Notes: generated by a model from the letters alone, not told the origin. A stretch of DNA of 64,000 bases from Aminobacter sp. AP02 (GCF_003148805.1 NZ_QGGX01000015.1:84510-148509); one strand, 5' to 3'; shown: positions 1 through 7,047, counted from the stretch's first letter. Program-made: numbers and translations.

Positions 1-360
1 GTATGCTTGCGTCCCATAAATCATGTGAACCAATTGTGAATGCTTCTCAAGCGTTTGCCACGATGGCTGAAGGCCGAGCTTCAGCATATCGAAAAGACTT
101 GGAACCCTGATGTAAAGTCGTCCAGTGGGCGAAAGAAGCCTTGCCCACTCTTTCAGCGCCGGCAGCTGCTTTGCGCGCTCCACGTGCTCTAGAACATCCT
201 GGGCGACAATTTCTTGGTAGTGACTAGAAGGCAATCCTTCAAGGTTGAGAATGTCTGCGACCAAGTCGGGTTTTGTAAAATCATGTAAATCGACATTTAG
301 AAATCCCTCCCTGATATCCCATCCACAGCCTAAGTTAAGCTTCGTCAGCGATAAGTCCAT
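1..360 (-). CDS. Class I SAM-dependent methyltransferase, 3' end outside the window
   Basis: The visible 120 codons start at ATG 360 behind a GGAGAA ribosome site and run off the left edge. The N-terminus reads LNLGCGWDIREGFLNVDL, the glycine-rich SAM-binding motif I followed by an acidic strand end. A later DVLEHVERA stretch resembles motif II of small methyltransferases often found with sugar or phage genes. The substrate cannot be read. It ends the minus-strand side of an accessory region next to a lysis cassette, so a phage or island origin is plausible but is inference. Confidence 0.78.
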   Translation of the reverse strand, partial: MDLSLTKLNLGCGWDIREGFLNVDLHDFTKPDLVADILNLEGLPSSHYQEIVAQDVLEHVERAKQLPALKEWARLLSPTGRLYIRVPSLFDMLKLGLQPSWQTLEKHSQLVHMIYGTQAY

Positions 361-397
361 TCAATTCTCCTCGCCATGTATTCCTCAAGGATTGCCC

Positions 398-700
398 TTA
401 AAGACAAAGTCCATTGTCGTCTAGGCGTGACGGTCTTCGTCTGGTCGATTGGCATATCCCCCGCACCGCCCAAAGGTCGGCGAGCGCATCATGCCGCGTG
501 TGATTGTGGCCGTCGCCGATCTCTTCGATGACTTCGGCCAAAGCGGCAAGGGTCGCATTTAGCCGGTCAATGCCGTCGGCAAGATCGGCGCTGGCCGGAG
601 TTCGCGCGGTCGCGCGCAGCACCAAGCGCCTTGCCTCAGTGACGGGGAATGGATGCCCCGCACGTTCGATTAGCCTGGCGATCGCTTCGAATTCGTCCAC
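398..700 (-). CDS. Hypothetical 100-aa protein
   Basis: The gene starts at GTG 700, preceded by GGGGGA. The protein is charged and helical, with Arg/Ala-rich N-terminal and Asp/His-rich central parts, and shows no signal peptide, membrane segment or motif I recognise. It lies 37 bases upstream of the methyltransferase gene on the same strand, so they may be cotranscribed, and it is divergent from the GH108 lysozyme gene. An unknown phage or island protein is the safest reading. Confidence 0.5.
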   Translation of the reverse strand: MDEFEAIARLIERAGHPFPVTEARRLVLRATARTPASADLADGIDRLNATLAALAEVIEEIGDGHNHTRHDALADLWAVRGICQSTRRRPSRLDDNGLCL

Positions 701-781
701 CTGAAATCCCCCGCCGCCAAGGTCGCGCGGCTTCGGCTAGCCGTCAATCGGCACCAATCCCACAAAATCTTAGGAGCCGTT

Positions 782-1582
782 ATGGCTAAAGAAACGCTAC
801 CCGCAGCGCTTAAGCTGATGTTCGGGCATGAGGGCGGTTATTCAAACCACCCGAGCGACCCCGGCGGGCCGACGAAATACGGCGTCACGCTCAAGACGTT
901 GCGTGCGCATCGTCGCAACCCCAAACTTACCGCAGAGGACGTCAAGGCGCTTACCCTTGCGGAGGCGGAAGACGTCTATCACAAGTCCTATTGGACGCAG
1001 TCTGGCGGAGACCTGCTCCCGGCTGGCCTGGACTATTCTTCTTTCGACTACGGCGTGAACTCTGGTCCGGCAACCGCCATCAAGCGGCTGCAGAAGGTGC
1101 TAGGCATCGGGCAAGACGGCATTGTCGGCGGGCAGACGCTCGCTGCGATCGATGCCTACCCTGGAGGCCTAGCTGAGCTGATCGTGGCTTATGCCGAAGA
1201 GCGCATGCGCTATCTGCGCGGCCTTGGAACTTGGGGCAAGTTCGGTCGCGGCTGGACCATCCGGGTAACCGGCAAGGATCCAAAGGGCCAGTACAAGCCG
1301 GCCCTCGGTGTTGTCGGCAATTCCCTGCGCATGGCTGCGGGTCGCGTCACAGCACCATCGGCTTCGCCTGTCGGAACGCCGAAGGCGCCTCCATCGGACG
1401 CAGGCATCGCCGAGATCCTGAAGAAGCCTGAGGCATGGGCGCCGCTTGGCGGCTTGCTGTCCGCGGTTGGCGGTATGGCGGCCGGGGCAGGGCCAGTGCA
1501 ATGGGCGCTGGCCGTCGTGCTGGTGGCTGGCGTTGGCTATGGGCTCTATCGGCTTGTTAAGCGCGAACGGGCAACAGCATGA
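782..1582 (+). CDS. Phage-type endolysin, glycoside hydrolase family 108 (N-acetylmuramidase)
   Basis: This 266-aa protein should cut the glycan chain of peptidoglycan. Residues 1-90 form the GH108 domain, with the HEGGYS motif at about 16-21 in which Glu17 is the expected catalytic acid. Residues about 90-175 match the PG_binding_3 domain that normally follows, including the FDYGVNSGP stretch. The C-terminus has a predicted membrane helix (about 238-258) followed by basic residues, which could tether the enzyme to the inner membrane. Its stop overlaps the start of the next gene (ATGA), so it opens a lysis cassette. There are no phage structural genes in the window, so prophage remnant, tailocin or phage edge are all possible. 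Confidence 0.92.
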   Translation: MAKETLPAALKLMFGHEGGYSNHPSDPGGPTKYGVTLKTLRAHRRNPKLTAEDVKALTLAEAEDVYHKSYWTQSGGDLLPAGLDYSSFDYGVNSGPATAIKRLQKVLGIGQDGIVGGQTLAAIDAYPGGLAELIVAYAEERMRYLRGLGTWGKFGRGWTIRVTGKDPKGQYKPALGVVGNSLRMAAGRVTAPSASPVGTPKAPPSDAGIAEILKKPEAWAPLGGLLSAVGGMAAGAGPVQWALAVVLVAGVGYGLYRLVKRERATA

Positions 1583-1815
1583 TCGCCCTATGGACCGCAG
1601 CCCGCTCGCGAATAGCGGGCTGGCTTGCCGCAATAGGCATGGCCGCCATGTTGCTTGGCGCCGCCTACACCAAAGGCCGGCAGGACGCCGCGTCGCGGCA
1701 GACCGAAGACCGGCTCAAATCAATTCAGAAAGCTAGACATGTCGAAGATGAAGTGGGTCGCCTCGATCCTGCTGCTGTCGACGCTCGCCTTAGCAGGTGG
1801 ATGCGTGACCGGTAA
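1579..1815 (+). CDS. Rz-like inner-membrane spanin (i-spanin) candidate
   Basis: A 78-aa protein whose start overlaps the endolysin stop by four bases. It has one N-terminal membrane helix (about residues 10-32, IAGWLAAIGMAAMLLGAAY) followed by a charged helical tail, which is the layout of an Rz i-spanin. Its 3' third overlaps a lipoprotein gene in another frame, the classic Rz/Rz1 nesting. It is shorter than lambda Rz (about 150 aa). The assignment rests on topology and position, not on sequence similarity. Confidence 0.6.
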   Translation: MIALWTAARSRIAGWLAAIGMAAMLLGAAYTKGRQDAASRQTEDRLKSIQKARHVEDEVGRLDPAAVDARLSRWMRDR

Positions 1816-1936
1816 CTATTGCGACGTGGCGCGTACCGTGAGGCCGAGCGTCGAAGATCGTCTGACCGAAGGAACGGCGACACAAATATTGGCGGAAAAC
1901 ACCAAGCTCGAGCGGTTGTGCGGGGTGCGGCCGTGA
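1739..1936 (+). CDS. Rz1-like outer-membrane lipoprotein (o-spanin) candidate
   Basis: I start this 65-aa protein at ATG 1739, giving a signal peptide with a lipobox (LALAGGC, Cys22) and about 44 mature residues. It lies in the +1 frame relative to the Rz-like gene and overlaps it by 77 bases. The longer open frame from 1655 would hide the signal peptide, so I reject that start. Together with the i-spanin it would span the periplasm and fuse the membranes at lysis. It is not proline-rich as lambda Rz1 is, so the call rests on lipobox, size and nesting. Confidence 0.6.
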   Translation: MSKMKWVASILLLSTLALAGGCVTGNYCDVARTVRPSVEDRLTEGTATQILAENTKLERLCGVRP

Positions 1937-2244
1937 CCGGGCCCGAAATTATGGCCGTCGTCGGCTTCTTCCTCACGCTCGCCTACGCCATGTGGTTCGC
2001 GTGGGGTCGGGTAGAGGGCAAGGTGAAGATCGCCGAAGACAAGGCGGACAAGGCCCTTGGCAAGATTGCCGACCACAAGCTCCACGTCGCTGAGACCTAT
2101 GTCAGCAAGCAGGGGCACCGCGAAGCGACCGATCAAGTGATGGAGGCCATTGGCGCGGTGAAGACCGCAGTCGAAGGCACCAACCTCCGGATCGATCGCA
2201 TGTGGGAGAGCCACGGCAAGCCGGCGCCACGGGCGAGACAGTAG
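1933..2244 (+). CDS. Small membrane-anchored coiled-coil protein of the lysis cassette, holin-like
   Basis: The start GTG 1933 overlaps the stop of the lipoprotein gene (GTGA), giving 103 residues. One N-terminal membrane helix (about residues 7-27) is followed by a charged region with coiled-coil character (residues 30-95). That layout resembles phage haemolysin XhlA-type or DUF2730-type proteins, which often sit with endolysins. The tight coupling suggests translation with the cassette. A holin role is inference from position; a single helix would need oligomerisation to make a lesion. Confidence 0.62.
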   Translation: MTGPEIMAVVGFFLTLAYAMWFAWGRVEGKVKIAEDKADKALGKIADHKLHVAETYVSKQGHREATDQVMEAIGAVKTAVEGTNLRIDRMWESHGKPAPRARQ

Positions 2245-2357
2245 CCGGGTTTACCTATCGTTAACCGTGACCGGAAGGCGAGGTGAATAGGGCTTAATCG
2301 GGCCAAATGGGGCAACTACCGACGAAAGCGAACGTAGCCCTATGCAGGAACTGCCGA

Positions 2358-2528
2358 ATGGATGACGAACCGAAAACGACCTCCGACAGGTGGGCGCCAT
2401 TGAAGTGCATAGCAAATGTCGCATTGCTTTTTGCGCCTATCGCGATCGGGCTTGGCGTGTTGGTGATGGTGTCGGCGGGCAATGACCGAGTGGACCCGGT
2501 GGTGACGAGCACGGTCCAGCAAAGGTAG
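2358..2528 (+). CDS. Hypothetical 56-aa single-pass membrane protein
   Basis: ATG 2358 has AGGA eight bases upstream; the frame also opens further upstream at 2307. The N-terminus is hydrophilic, then one membrane helix (about residues 20-40, VALLFAPIAIGLGVLVMV) and a short periplasmic or cytoplasmic tail. It follows the lysis cassette by about 110 bases and could be an antiholin or an unrelated orphan. I do not recognise the family. Confidence 0.42.
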   Translation: MDDEPKTTSDRWAPLKCIANVALLFAPIAIGLGVLVMVSAGNDRVDPVVTSTVQQR

Positions 2529-2620
2529 CGAAACGGGACTATTGCCCGCGAAATCCAACTTTCAACACAATGCGCCATCATCGGGCGACCGCGGGTGTGA
2601 TTTAGCCCGCCTCAGGCAAC

Positions 2621-2653
2621 AGCCCCGCTGCCGAAAGGTGGTGGGGCTTTTTG
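2621..2653 (+). terminator. Rho-independent terminator after the lysis cassette
   Basis: AGCCCC pairs with GGGGCT across a partly paired 16-base middle, and TTTTTG follows directly. It lies about 90 bases beyond the small membrane protein gene and would end transcription of the cassette. Confidence 0.72.
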
Positions 2654-2850
2654 TGTTTCAGGTCCAGTTCCGAATTCGCTTGCTTTATGAACCTCGAACC
2701 TCCATACGAGGTCATCGGCTGCTGATCGGCTGGGAACGCTCTTCGAAATACGTTGGTGGGTTTCCCCTTTATGCAGCCGGATTTGCCCTGATTGATGGTG
2801 CGCCGACCACGAATGTACCGGCGGTTCACATGTCTCAGGAATGAAGGGGA
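2654..2850. other. Unassigned 200 bases between two plus-strand terminators
   Basis: A terminator at each end, both in plus orientation, implies some transcript begins in between. An open frame (2542-2844) crosses the first terminator and ends six bases before the second, but its composition is not convincing as protein. A short RNA is equally possible. I see no known motif. Confidence 0.3.
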
Positions 2851-2875
2851 AGCGGGCATCACGGCCCGCTTTTTT
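2851..2875 (+). terminator. Rho-independent terminator
   Basis: AGCGGG and CCCGCT form a stem around a short loop, with a T6 tail at 2870-2875. On the minus strand the same bases lie at the stop codon of the ligase remnant but have no T tail in that direction. Confidence 0.7.
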
Positions 2876-3000
2876 CATTTCTGACTCCGGCTTTGGATCT
2901 GGGTCCGATAGCCGTCGTATTTGATCTCATGCGTCCAAGCTTCGCTCTCGGGCGGCTTGTCGACCAGAGTCGGGATGCAAGGCGGGATGAATATCCCCAT
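2875..3000 (-). pseudogene. N-terminal remnant of an ATP-dependent DNA ligase (LigC/LigD type)
   Basis: Reading the minus strand from ATG 3000 gives 41 codons that contain TLVDKPPESEAWTHEIKYDG followed by YRTQIQ. This matches the start of the ligase domain of LigD/LigC enzymes, including nucleotidyltransferase motif I (EIKYDGYR), whose Lys accepts AMP. The frame stops six residues later at a terminator hairpin, so at least 250 further residues of the catalytic domain are missing. It cannot be an active ligase. It looks like the stump of a gene cut by a deletion or by mobile-element traffic. Confidence 0.55.
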
Positions 3001-3003
3001 GCC

Positions 3004-3195
3004 TCAAGGATAGGGCTGTGCGGCCATGACCCTATCGAGCCGCGGGCGAGACGGGCCATATAATTTCATTAGGCCTAAAGCCTGCCCGCGCGAGAGCCCG
3101 TACTTTTTCGCGAGCGCTCGGTCGGTGTAGACGTCGGCTGGCACATATAGGAACTCGAACATTTCGAGTTGGCGCTTGTCGGGTACGCTAAACAT
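3004..3195 (-). CDS. Hypothetical 63-aa protein
   Basis: ATG 3195 is preceded by GGAAG at good spacing; the frame extends upstream to 3330, so the start is uncertain. The middle (TDRALAKKYGLSRGQALGLM) looks like a small helix-turn-helix or helical bundle. It ends four bases before the ligase remnant on the same strand. Possibly a phage-type DNA-binding protein, unproven. Confidence 0.4.
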   Translation of the reverse strand: MFSVPDKRQLEMFEFLYVPADVYTDRALAKKYGLSRGQALGLMKLYGPSRPRLDRVMAAQPYP

Positions 3196-3404
3196 GGCTG
3201 GTTCTTCCCAACGCTTTCGACGCGTTGAAACGCCTAAGTCGTCAAATCGATCCATCGATATAACTTGGCCGGCGCCTCCCGGCTGAGTCTTCCAAAGCAG
3301 CGCCGGCCTGCGGACAGATTGCCGCCGCACCGAAACGCTATCAGGGCGTTGCTAGTGGTTCAAGAATTCGGCAGCGGCATTTTTGCGTCTTGGGCAACTA
3401 GACC

Positions 3405-4457
3405 CTATTGCTGGAGGCCAGGATAGGCCCATACGCCGGAGATGCGCATAAGATCGCGATAAACGACCATCCGTTCGTCGACCGAGACGGTAGCCGCCTC
3501 AGCAATTGACGGTGCATCCAAGGCAGCCACAGGTACAATACTTGTCGGCAGATCATATTGGCGAAGGGCTTCTTCAAGTAGGGTTCGCGCACGCCGCATA
3601 TGGCTTGAGCTCGTCACCAAAATCACCGTATCGGCGTTGTGACGCGCGAGCAAATTGGCGACGTTGAGCACATTGCCGACGGTATCTTTGGACTTGTCCT
3701 CGATCAGGATGCGGTCGCGGTCAACGCCCTTCTCGACCAGCCACTTAGTCATGACGTCACCTTCTGTGACGCCACTTTTTGGAACGCCGCCGGTGACCAT
3801 AATGCGCGCCGACGGGTTTGCCTCGGCCACTTTGAGCGCGACGCCAAGACGGTCGAGCAAGGGCTGCTCCGCGGTTCCATCGTCAGCCAACGCGTAGCCA
3901 AGTGTGACTACCATTACGTTACCAGGCACCACAGGAACGTCAAAATTCTGCTTGTCGGCCATGATCTGCTCGGCGCGAATAAAGCGTTCGCGGTACGCTT
4001 CTGCCTGGTCGCGATCGAGTCCGGCCAATGCTTGATGAGCGAGGATTGCGATGGTTTCGTCATTGCGGATGCGGGCGATCGCCTCGAGCCAAGCCTGCGC
4101 ATTGAAGGCGGTCGGGTCCTTGGCCAGAATTCCCTCAAAGGTGGAACGCGCATCGTCGAGCTTCTTCTGGATCACCTGTGTTGCGGCGACAGCATAGAGG
4201 AAGTCCAGACGTTCGGGAGCTAGCTTAGCCGCTTCGGCGAAAGCCTGCTCCACAACGTCGTAGCGGCCGTGCAGGGTTATACCCTTAAAGACTTCCGCCT
4301 CGGCCTTCTTAACGTCGCCACCAGACCAATAATACTTCATGCCTGTGTCGACCAGTTCCTTGATGCGTGGAGCATCGGCCTGGTCAAAGGCGTATGCCGG
4401 CGACAAGGCGATCAACGCAAGGAATGCAGCGGATCCGAGCAGAGCAAGTCGTTTGAT
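3405..4457 (-). CDS. YdcF/ElyC-like DUF218 protein with N-terminal TPR-like region, exported
   Basis: The C-terminal half (from about residue 165) is a DUF218 (SanA/YdcF) domain: VVTLGYAL, IMVTGG, a T-x-N segment in KDTVGNVLNVANLL, and LVTSSSHMRRA. Members act on envelope lipid carriers or are of unknown function. The N-terminal half has helical repeats like TPRs. The first obvious start codon (TTG 4415) cuts a signal peptide in half. Read upstream in frame there is a perfect signal peptide, KRLALLGSAAFLALIALS ending in PAYA, whose only start candidate is ATC at 4455-4457, six bases after a strong GGGAGA site. I therefore place the start at that AUC codon (350 aa), a rare start or a mutated ATG. 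Confidence 0.83.
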   Translation of the reverse strand: MKRLALLGSAAFLALIALSPAYAFDQADAPRIKELVDTGMKYYWSGGDVKKAEAEVFKGITLHGRYDVVEQAFAEAAKLAPERLDFLYAVAATQVIQKKLDDARSTFEGILAKDPTAFNAQAWLEAIARIRNDETIAILAHQALAGLDRDQAEAYRERFIRAEQIMADKQNFDVPVVPGNVMVVTLGYALADDGTAEQPLLDRLGVALKVAEANPSARIMVTGGVPKSGVTEGDVMTKWLVEKGVDRDRILIEDKSKDTVGNVLNVANLLARHNADTVILVTSSSHMRRARTLLEEALRQYDLPTSIVPVAALDAPSIAEAATVSVDERMVVYRDLMRISGVWAYPGLQQ

Positions 4458-4680
4458 TTCAAATCTCCCAAAGACAACCTAGCGCTATTGGCGATGAGTA
4501 ACGAGAAAATGACAGCCCGCTGCCATTCACCCTTCCGATCTGCGATACCCAGAACATCCCATATGCCCTGAGCTAGGGTGATCGTAGGTGCGGCCGGATT
4601 TTCGTCAATACGAACATCAAAGGCATGCTGCAGTCTGAATAGGGGAGGCCGCGCTGCGCAAGTCCGATCACGGAGGGCCG
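4458..4680. other. Intergenic, nothing recognised
   Basis: This stretch separates the DUF218 gene and the 3' end of the SRAP gene, both on the minus strand. It must hold the promoter of the DUF218 gene. I see no clear terminator for the SRAP gene and no convincing small ORF. Confidence 0.4.
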
Positions 4681-5445
4681 TCAGATCAACGTCGGTTGGG
4701 CTCGACCCTCAACGATCTGGCTTGGTGGGAGATCAACAATCGTCAGCAATTCGTCGGGCAGGGGGCGCTGCAGCGCTTTCGCTTCTTGCCAGGGCGCCGT
4801 CAGCCAGGTCTCGATTTCCTCAGGCGTGGTCAGTATGACCGGCATTGCCTTGGAATGGATAGGCCGAACAACGCCGTTCGGATCGGTGGTCAGAAAGGCA
4901 TAGACCTCCCAATCGAGCACGCCGTCGCGGATGGTTCGGGCACCCCGCCAAGGTGTCCAGAGCCCGGCGAACACCGCCAGCGGCTTGCTTTCGTTGAGGG
5001 CGAACCAGAAGTTCCGATGCTGGCCGGTGTCTGGATCTTTGTCGCCATCCGTCGGGCTAGGCTCTGCGAAGCTGGTAAATGGGACGACGCAGCGATTGCC
5101 GACGCCGAGCCATTGAGCCCAGTGCTTGCTGTCGGTCTTGCGGATATTGGTGACGCCGCGGTCGGGCTCCTTCGCCAACAGATCGTTGAAATCGACCGTC
5201 TGGCCTTTGGCCTGCAACTTCTGCGCGCGCTTCTTGGTTGCCTCGAACATCACCTTCAACGAGGTCGGCATGCCCCAATTCAGCATTGCCAGCTGGCGGC
5301 GCCCTTCGAAGTTTCTCACCACTGGCCCATTGCGACCGGGATAGACGTCAAGCGAAGGCTCAAGGTTGCCCGCGATATCGTCGAATAGCTTGGCCAGTCC
5401 ACGGATGGCGTCCTGGGTGGTGGTGATGTTGTAGAGGTTGCACAT
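4681..5445 (-). CDS. SOS response-associated peptidase (SRAP; YedK/HMCES family)
   Basis: I start at ATG 5445 because the next codon must be Cys2 (MCNLYN), which after Met removal becomes the N-terminal nucleophile that crosslinks to abasic sites in single-stranded DNA. The 254-aa protein carries the other family marks: PFTSFAEP with the catalytic Glu and PIHSKAMPVIL with the catalytic His. It protects abasic sites during replication and can self-reverse the crosslink. The divergent promoter region carries a LexA-type box (5523-5537), which fits SOS control. Confidence 0.93.
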   Translation of the reverse strand: MCNLYNITTTQDAIRGLAKLFDDIAGNLEPSLDVYPGRNGPVVRNFEGRRQLAMLNWGMPTSLKVMFEATKKRAQKLQAKGQTVDFNDLLAKEPDRGVTNIRKTDSKHWAQWLGVGNRCVVPFTSFAEPSPTDGDKDPDTGQHRNFWFALNESKPLAVFAGLWTPWRGARTIRDGVLDWEVYAFLTTDPNGVVRPIHSKAMPVILTTPEEIETWLTAPWQEAKALQRPLPDELLTIVDLPPSQIVEGRAQPTLI

Positions 5446-5522
5446 CGGCCAAAGCCTGCCTTGTCTCATAGCCTTAGGTCAACGGGAATTTGCCAGTTGT
5501 GAATTGACTCGGCAAGGCAAAT

Positions 5523-5537
5523 GTTCCTATTTTGTTC
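5523..5537. promoter_or_regulatory. LexA (SOS) box of the alphaproteobacterial type
   Basis: The bases read GTTC, seven bases, GTTC, which is exactly the direct-repeat operator described for LexA in alphaproteobacteria. It lies 77 bases upstream of the SRAP start and two bases before the ATG of the divergent small gene, so it could control both. Binding is inferred; no lexA gene is in the window. Confidence 0.62.
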
Positions 5538-5539
5538 GC

Positions 5540-5842
5540 ATGCCCTCGCCGTACAGATCAAAGCCATATCCGCTCTCCAACCTAAATGATGGGAGGCAAT
5601 TTGTTCGCGTCCGTTGCGCCTATTGCAGTCGCACGCACCACTACTATCCGACTGACCTTATTCAGGTTTTCGGGGATGTGGACGTCGATTCACTGATGGG
5701 GCGAATAAAGTGCGAAGCCGGGGATCACGGGCAAATGAGGGTCGACACGGTGTATCCATCCGGCGCGGAGGCGGTAGGGATGACGATCCGACGTCTGGTC
5801 TCGATCGAAATAAGGCGCATACCTGTGTGGCGGGAAAAATGA
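5540..5842 (+). CDS. Hypothetical 100-aa protein with a CxxC pair
   Basis: ATG 5540 begins just after the LexA-type box; the frame is open further upstream, but that start would run through the operator. The protein has CAYC near residue 25 and a further single Cys about 30 residues later, suggesting a partial zinc ribbon, then a basic C-terminal tail. The next gene has a similar size and Cys layout. If transcribed from the SRAP side promoter the message would have almost no leader. Function unknown. Confidence 0.6.
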   Translation: MPSPYRSKPYPLSNLNDGRQFVRVRCAYCSRTHHYYPTDLIQVFGDVDVDSLMGRIKCEAGDHGQMRVDTVYPSGAEAVGMTIRRLVSIEIRRIPVWREK

Positions 5843-5863
5843 CGGGCGCGAGGGAATAGCCCA

Positions 5864-6127
5864 ATGCCGATGCTGTCTGAATTCCCGTCCGAAAAGGTCA
5901 TTGTCTCGTGCGAAAAATGCGGGATGTGGAAGCAGTACGACCGAGACGCGATGGTCCGAACCGGGGGAGATCGCACACTGGCGCACTTGCTCGATGAGAT
6001 TGTCGCGCGCGTGGGCTGCCCAAAAGCTAAAAGCCTGAGCGTCTATGACCGGTGCGGAGCCAAGTACGAGGATCTGCTAGCCCTGATGGGCGGCGGAAAT
6101 GCGTATGCGAAGGCGAAGGGCGGGTGA
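5864..6127 (+). CDS. Hypothetical 87-aa protein with Cys pairs
   Basis: The gene starts 21 bases after its neighbour. CEKC (residues about 16-19) and single Cys residues at about 52 and 64 (GCPKA, DRCGAKY) could bind a metal. The central helix (LAHLLDEIVARVGC) is typical of short rhizobial proteins of unknown role. It probably forms an operon with the gene before it and would share its SOS-type control if that is real. Confidence 0.6.
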   Translation: MPMLSEFPSEKVIVSCEKCGMWKQYDRDAMVRTGGDRTLAHLLDEIVARVGCPKAKSLSVYDRCGAKYEDLLALMGGGNAYAKAKGG

Positions 6128-6170
6128 GGGCTGTTGGGGCTGCCGTGTTCTTTCGGGTGCATGGGCAGTA

Positions 6171-6182
6171 GTTCGATCGAAC
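6171..6182. promoter_or_regulatory. 12-bp perfect palindrome upstream of the HEPN-like gene
   Basis: GTTCGATCGAAC lies 65 bases before the start codon of the next gene in a 119-base gap. It could be an operator, but a palindrome of this length can also occur by chance in such DNA. Confidence 0.3.
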
Positions 6183-6230
6183 ACGAGGCAGGCCGCTGCT
6201 TGTCAGGTTGCGCCGCGTATGTTTTTTCAA

Positions 6231-6240
6231 GGGGGGGGGG
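6231..6240 (+). repeat. Run of ten G residues just before a start codon
   Basis: The G10 tract ends six bases before ATG 6247 and is itself the only ribosome-binding candidate. Such tracts slip during replication. A change in length would alter Shine-Dalgarno spacing, or the frame if an upstream start is used. Confidence 0.6.
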
Positions 6241-6246
6241 ATTCAC

Positions 6247-6846
6247 ATGCTGACCAAAACCGCGCTGCTCGAACTCGACGCTGAAACGCGAACCTTTGCT
6301 CTTGTTGGAGCCTTCATCGGCTATTTTGCCCTTCTCGAGCAAGGCATTGAGAGTGCACTAGGCGAAGTAGTCGGCGTGGATGGAGTGCGTCGAGCGATTA
6401 TCGGCCGGAACATGGGGTTCGATGACAAAATCAAGACCCTGCGTACGTTGGTCGATCTTTTTATTACTGATAAGGTGGAAGCAAAGCGATTTGACGATTT
6501 GGCCAAGCGCGCCAGAAAGTGTGGCGAACTCCGCAACATAGTGGCGCATACGCCATTTCGTCAGAGCTCCACTTCAGATGGAGCAGAGTTTTTCCCAATT
6601 TCCGCGAGCAGCAAGCTTGAGTTTCCTGACATGGACTGGTCGATCGACGACTTCCTGATGCAAATCGACAGCATCAATCAGATCGACAACGACTTAAGGT
6701 CTCTCGAGAAGCGCATGTCACTACAACGTATTGCTGAAGCCCTTATGCAGGTGCCCGACGCCAACGATGCTCGTGGGGAGCGGGCTGCTGCCGTGGGCGG
6801 CCTCTTCGGCCTCGGCTCGGCTCTCCTGAAAGACAATGACCCCTGA
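6247..6846 (+). CDS. HEPN-like all-helical protein
   Basis: The start chosen is ATG 6247; TTG 6208 in the same frame would translate through the G10 tract. The 199-aa protein is helical and contains ELRNIVAHT near residue 100. The RNIVAH part fits the R-x4-H motif of HEPN ribonucleases and HEPN-like toxin or defence proteins. The N-terminal part (LVGAFIGYFALLEQGIESAL) fits the first HEPN helix. An acidic stretch follows the motif. RNase activity is inference. The surrounding genes suggest a defence-type setting. Confidence 0.62.
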   Translation: MLTKTALLELDAETRTFALVGAFIGYFALLEQGIESALGEVVGVDGVRRAIIGRNMGFDDKIKTLRTLVDLFITDKVEAKRFDDLAKRARKCGELRNIVAHTPFRQSSTSDGAEFFPISASSKLEFPDMDWSIDDFLMQIDSINQIDNDLRSLEKRMSLQRIAEALMQVPDANDARGERAAAVGGLFGLGSALLKDNDP

Positions 6847-6921
6847 TAAGCCTTGGCTTCCACGTCTGATTACCTTCTTGTCTTTACATCACCGCCGGGA
6901 CTTTTTCAGAGGGAATTGCAA

Positions 6922-7047
6922 ATGGCTCGACTTGGACAGAAGCCGCACATTAGAAACATCAAGGGTAAAAGCGGTTCGGCCACGACCAGAACAATCCGCG
7001 CGGGCGGAAAGCCGAAGCCTACGAAGTCAGCGCTAAAGAAGAGCTAG
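6922..7047 (+). CDS. Small basic protein, 41 aa
   Basis: ATG 6922 follows AGAGGG at ideal spacing, 75 bases after the HEPN-like gene. The product is rich in Lys, Arg, Gly and Ser (ends PKPTKSALKKS) with no acidic patch, so it may bind nucleic acid. It is too short for family assignment. Confidence 0.45.
   Translation: MARLGQKPHIRNIKGKSGSATTRTIRAGGKPKPTKSALKKS

Noticed and set aside
2542..2844. 100-codon plus-strand frame ending just before the terminator at 2851
   Set aside because: It runs through the terminator at 2621-2653, has poor composition and no clear ribosome site; kept only as a note in the gap entry.
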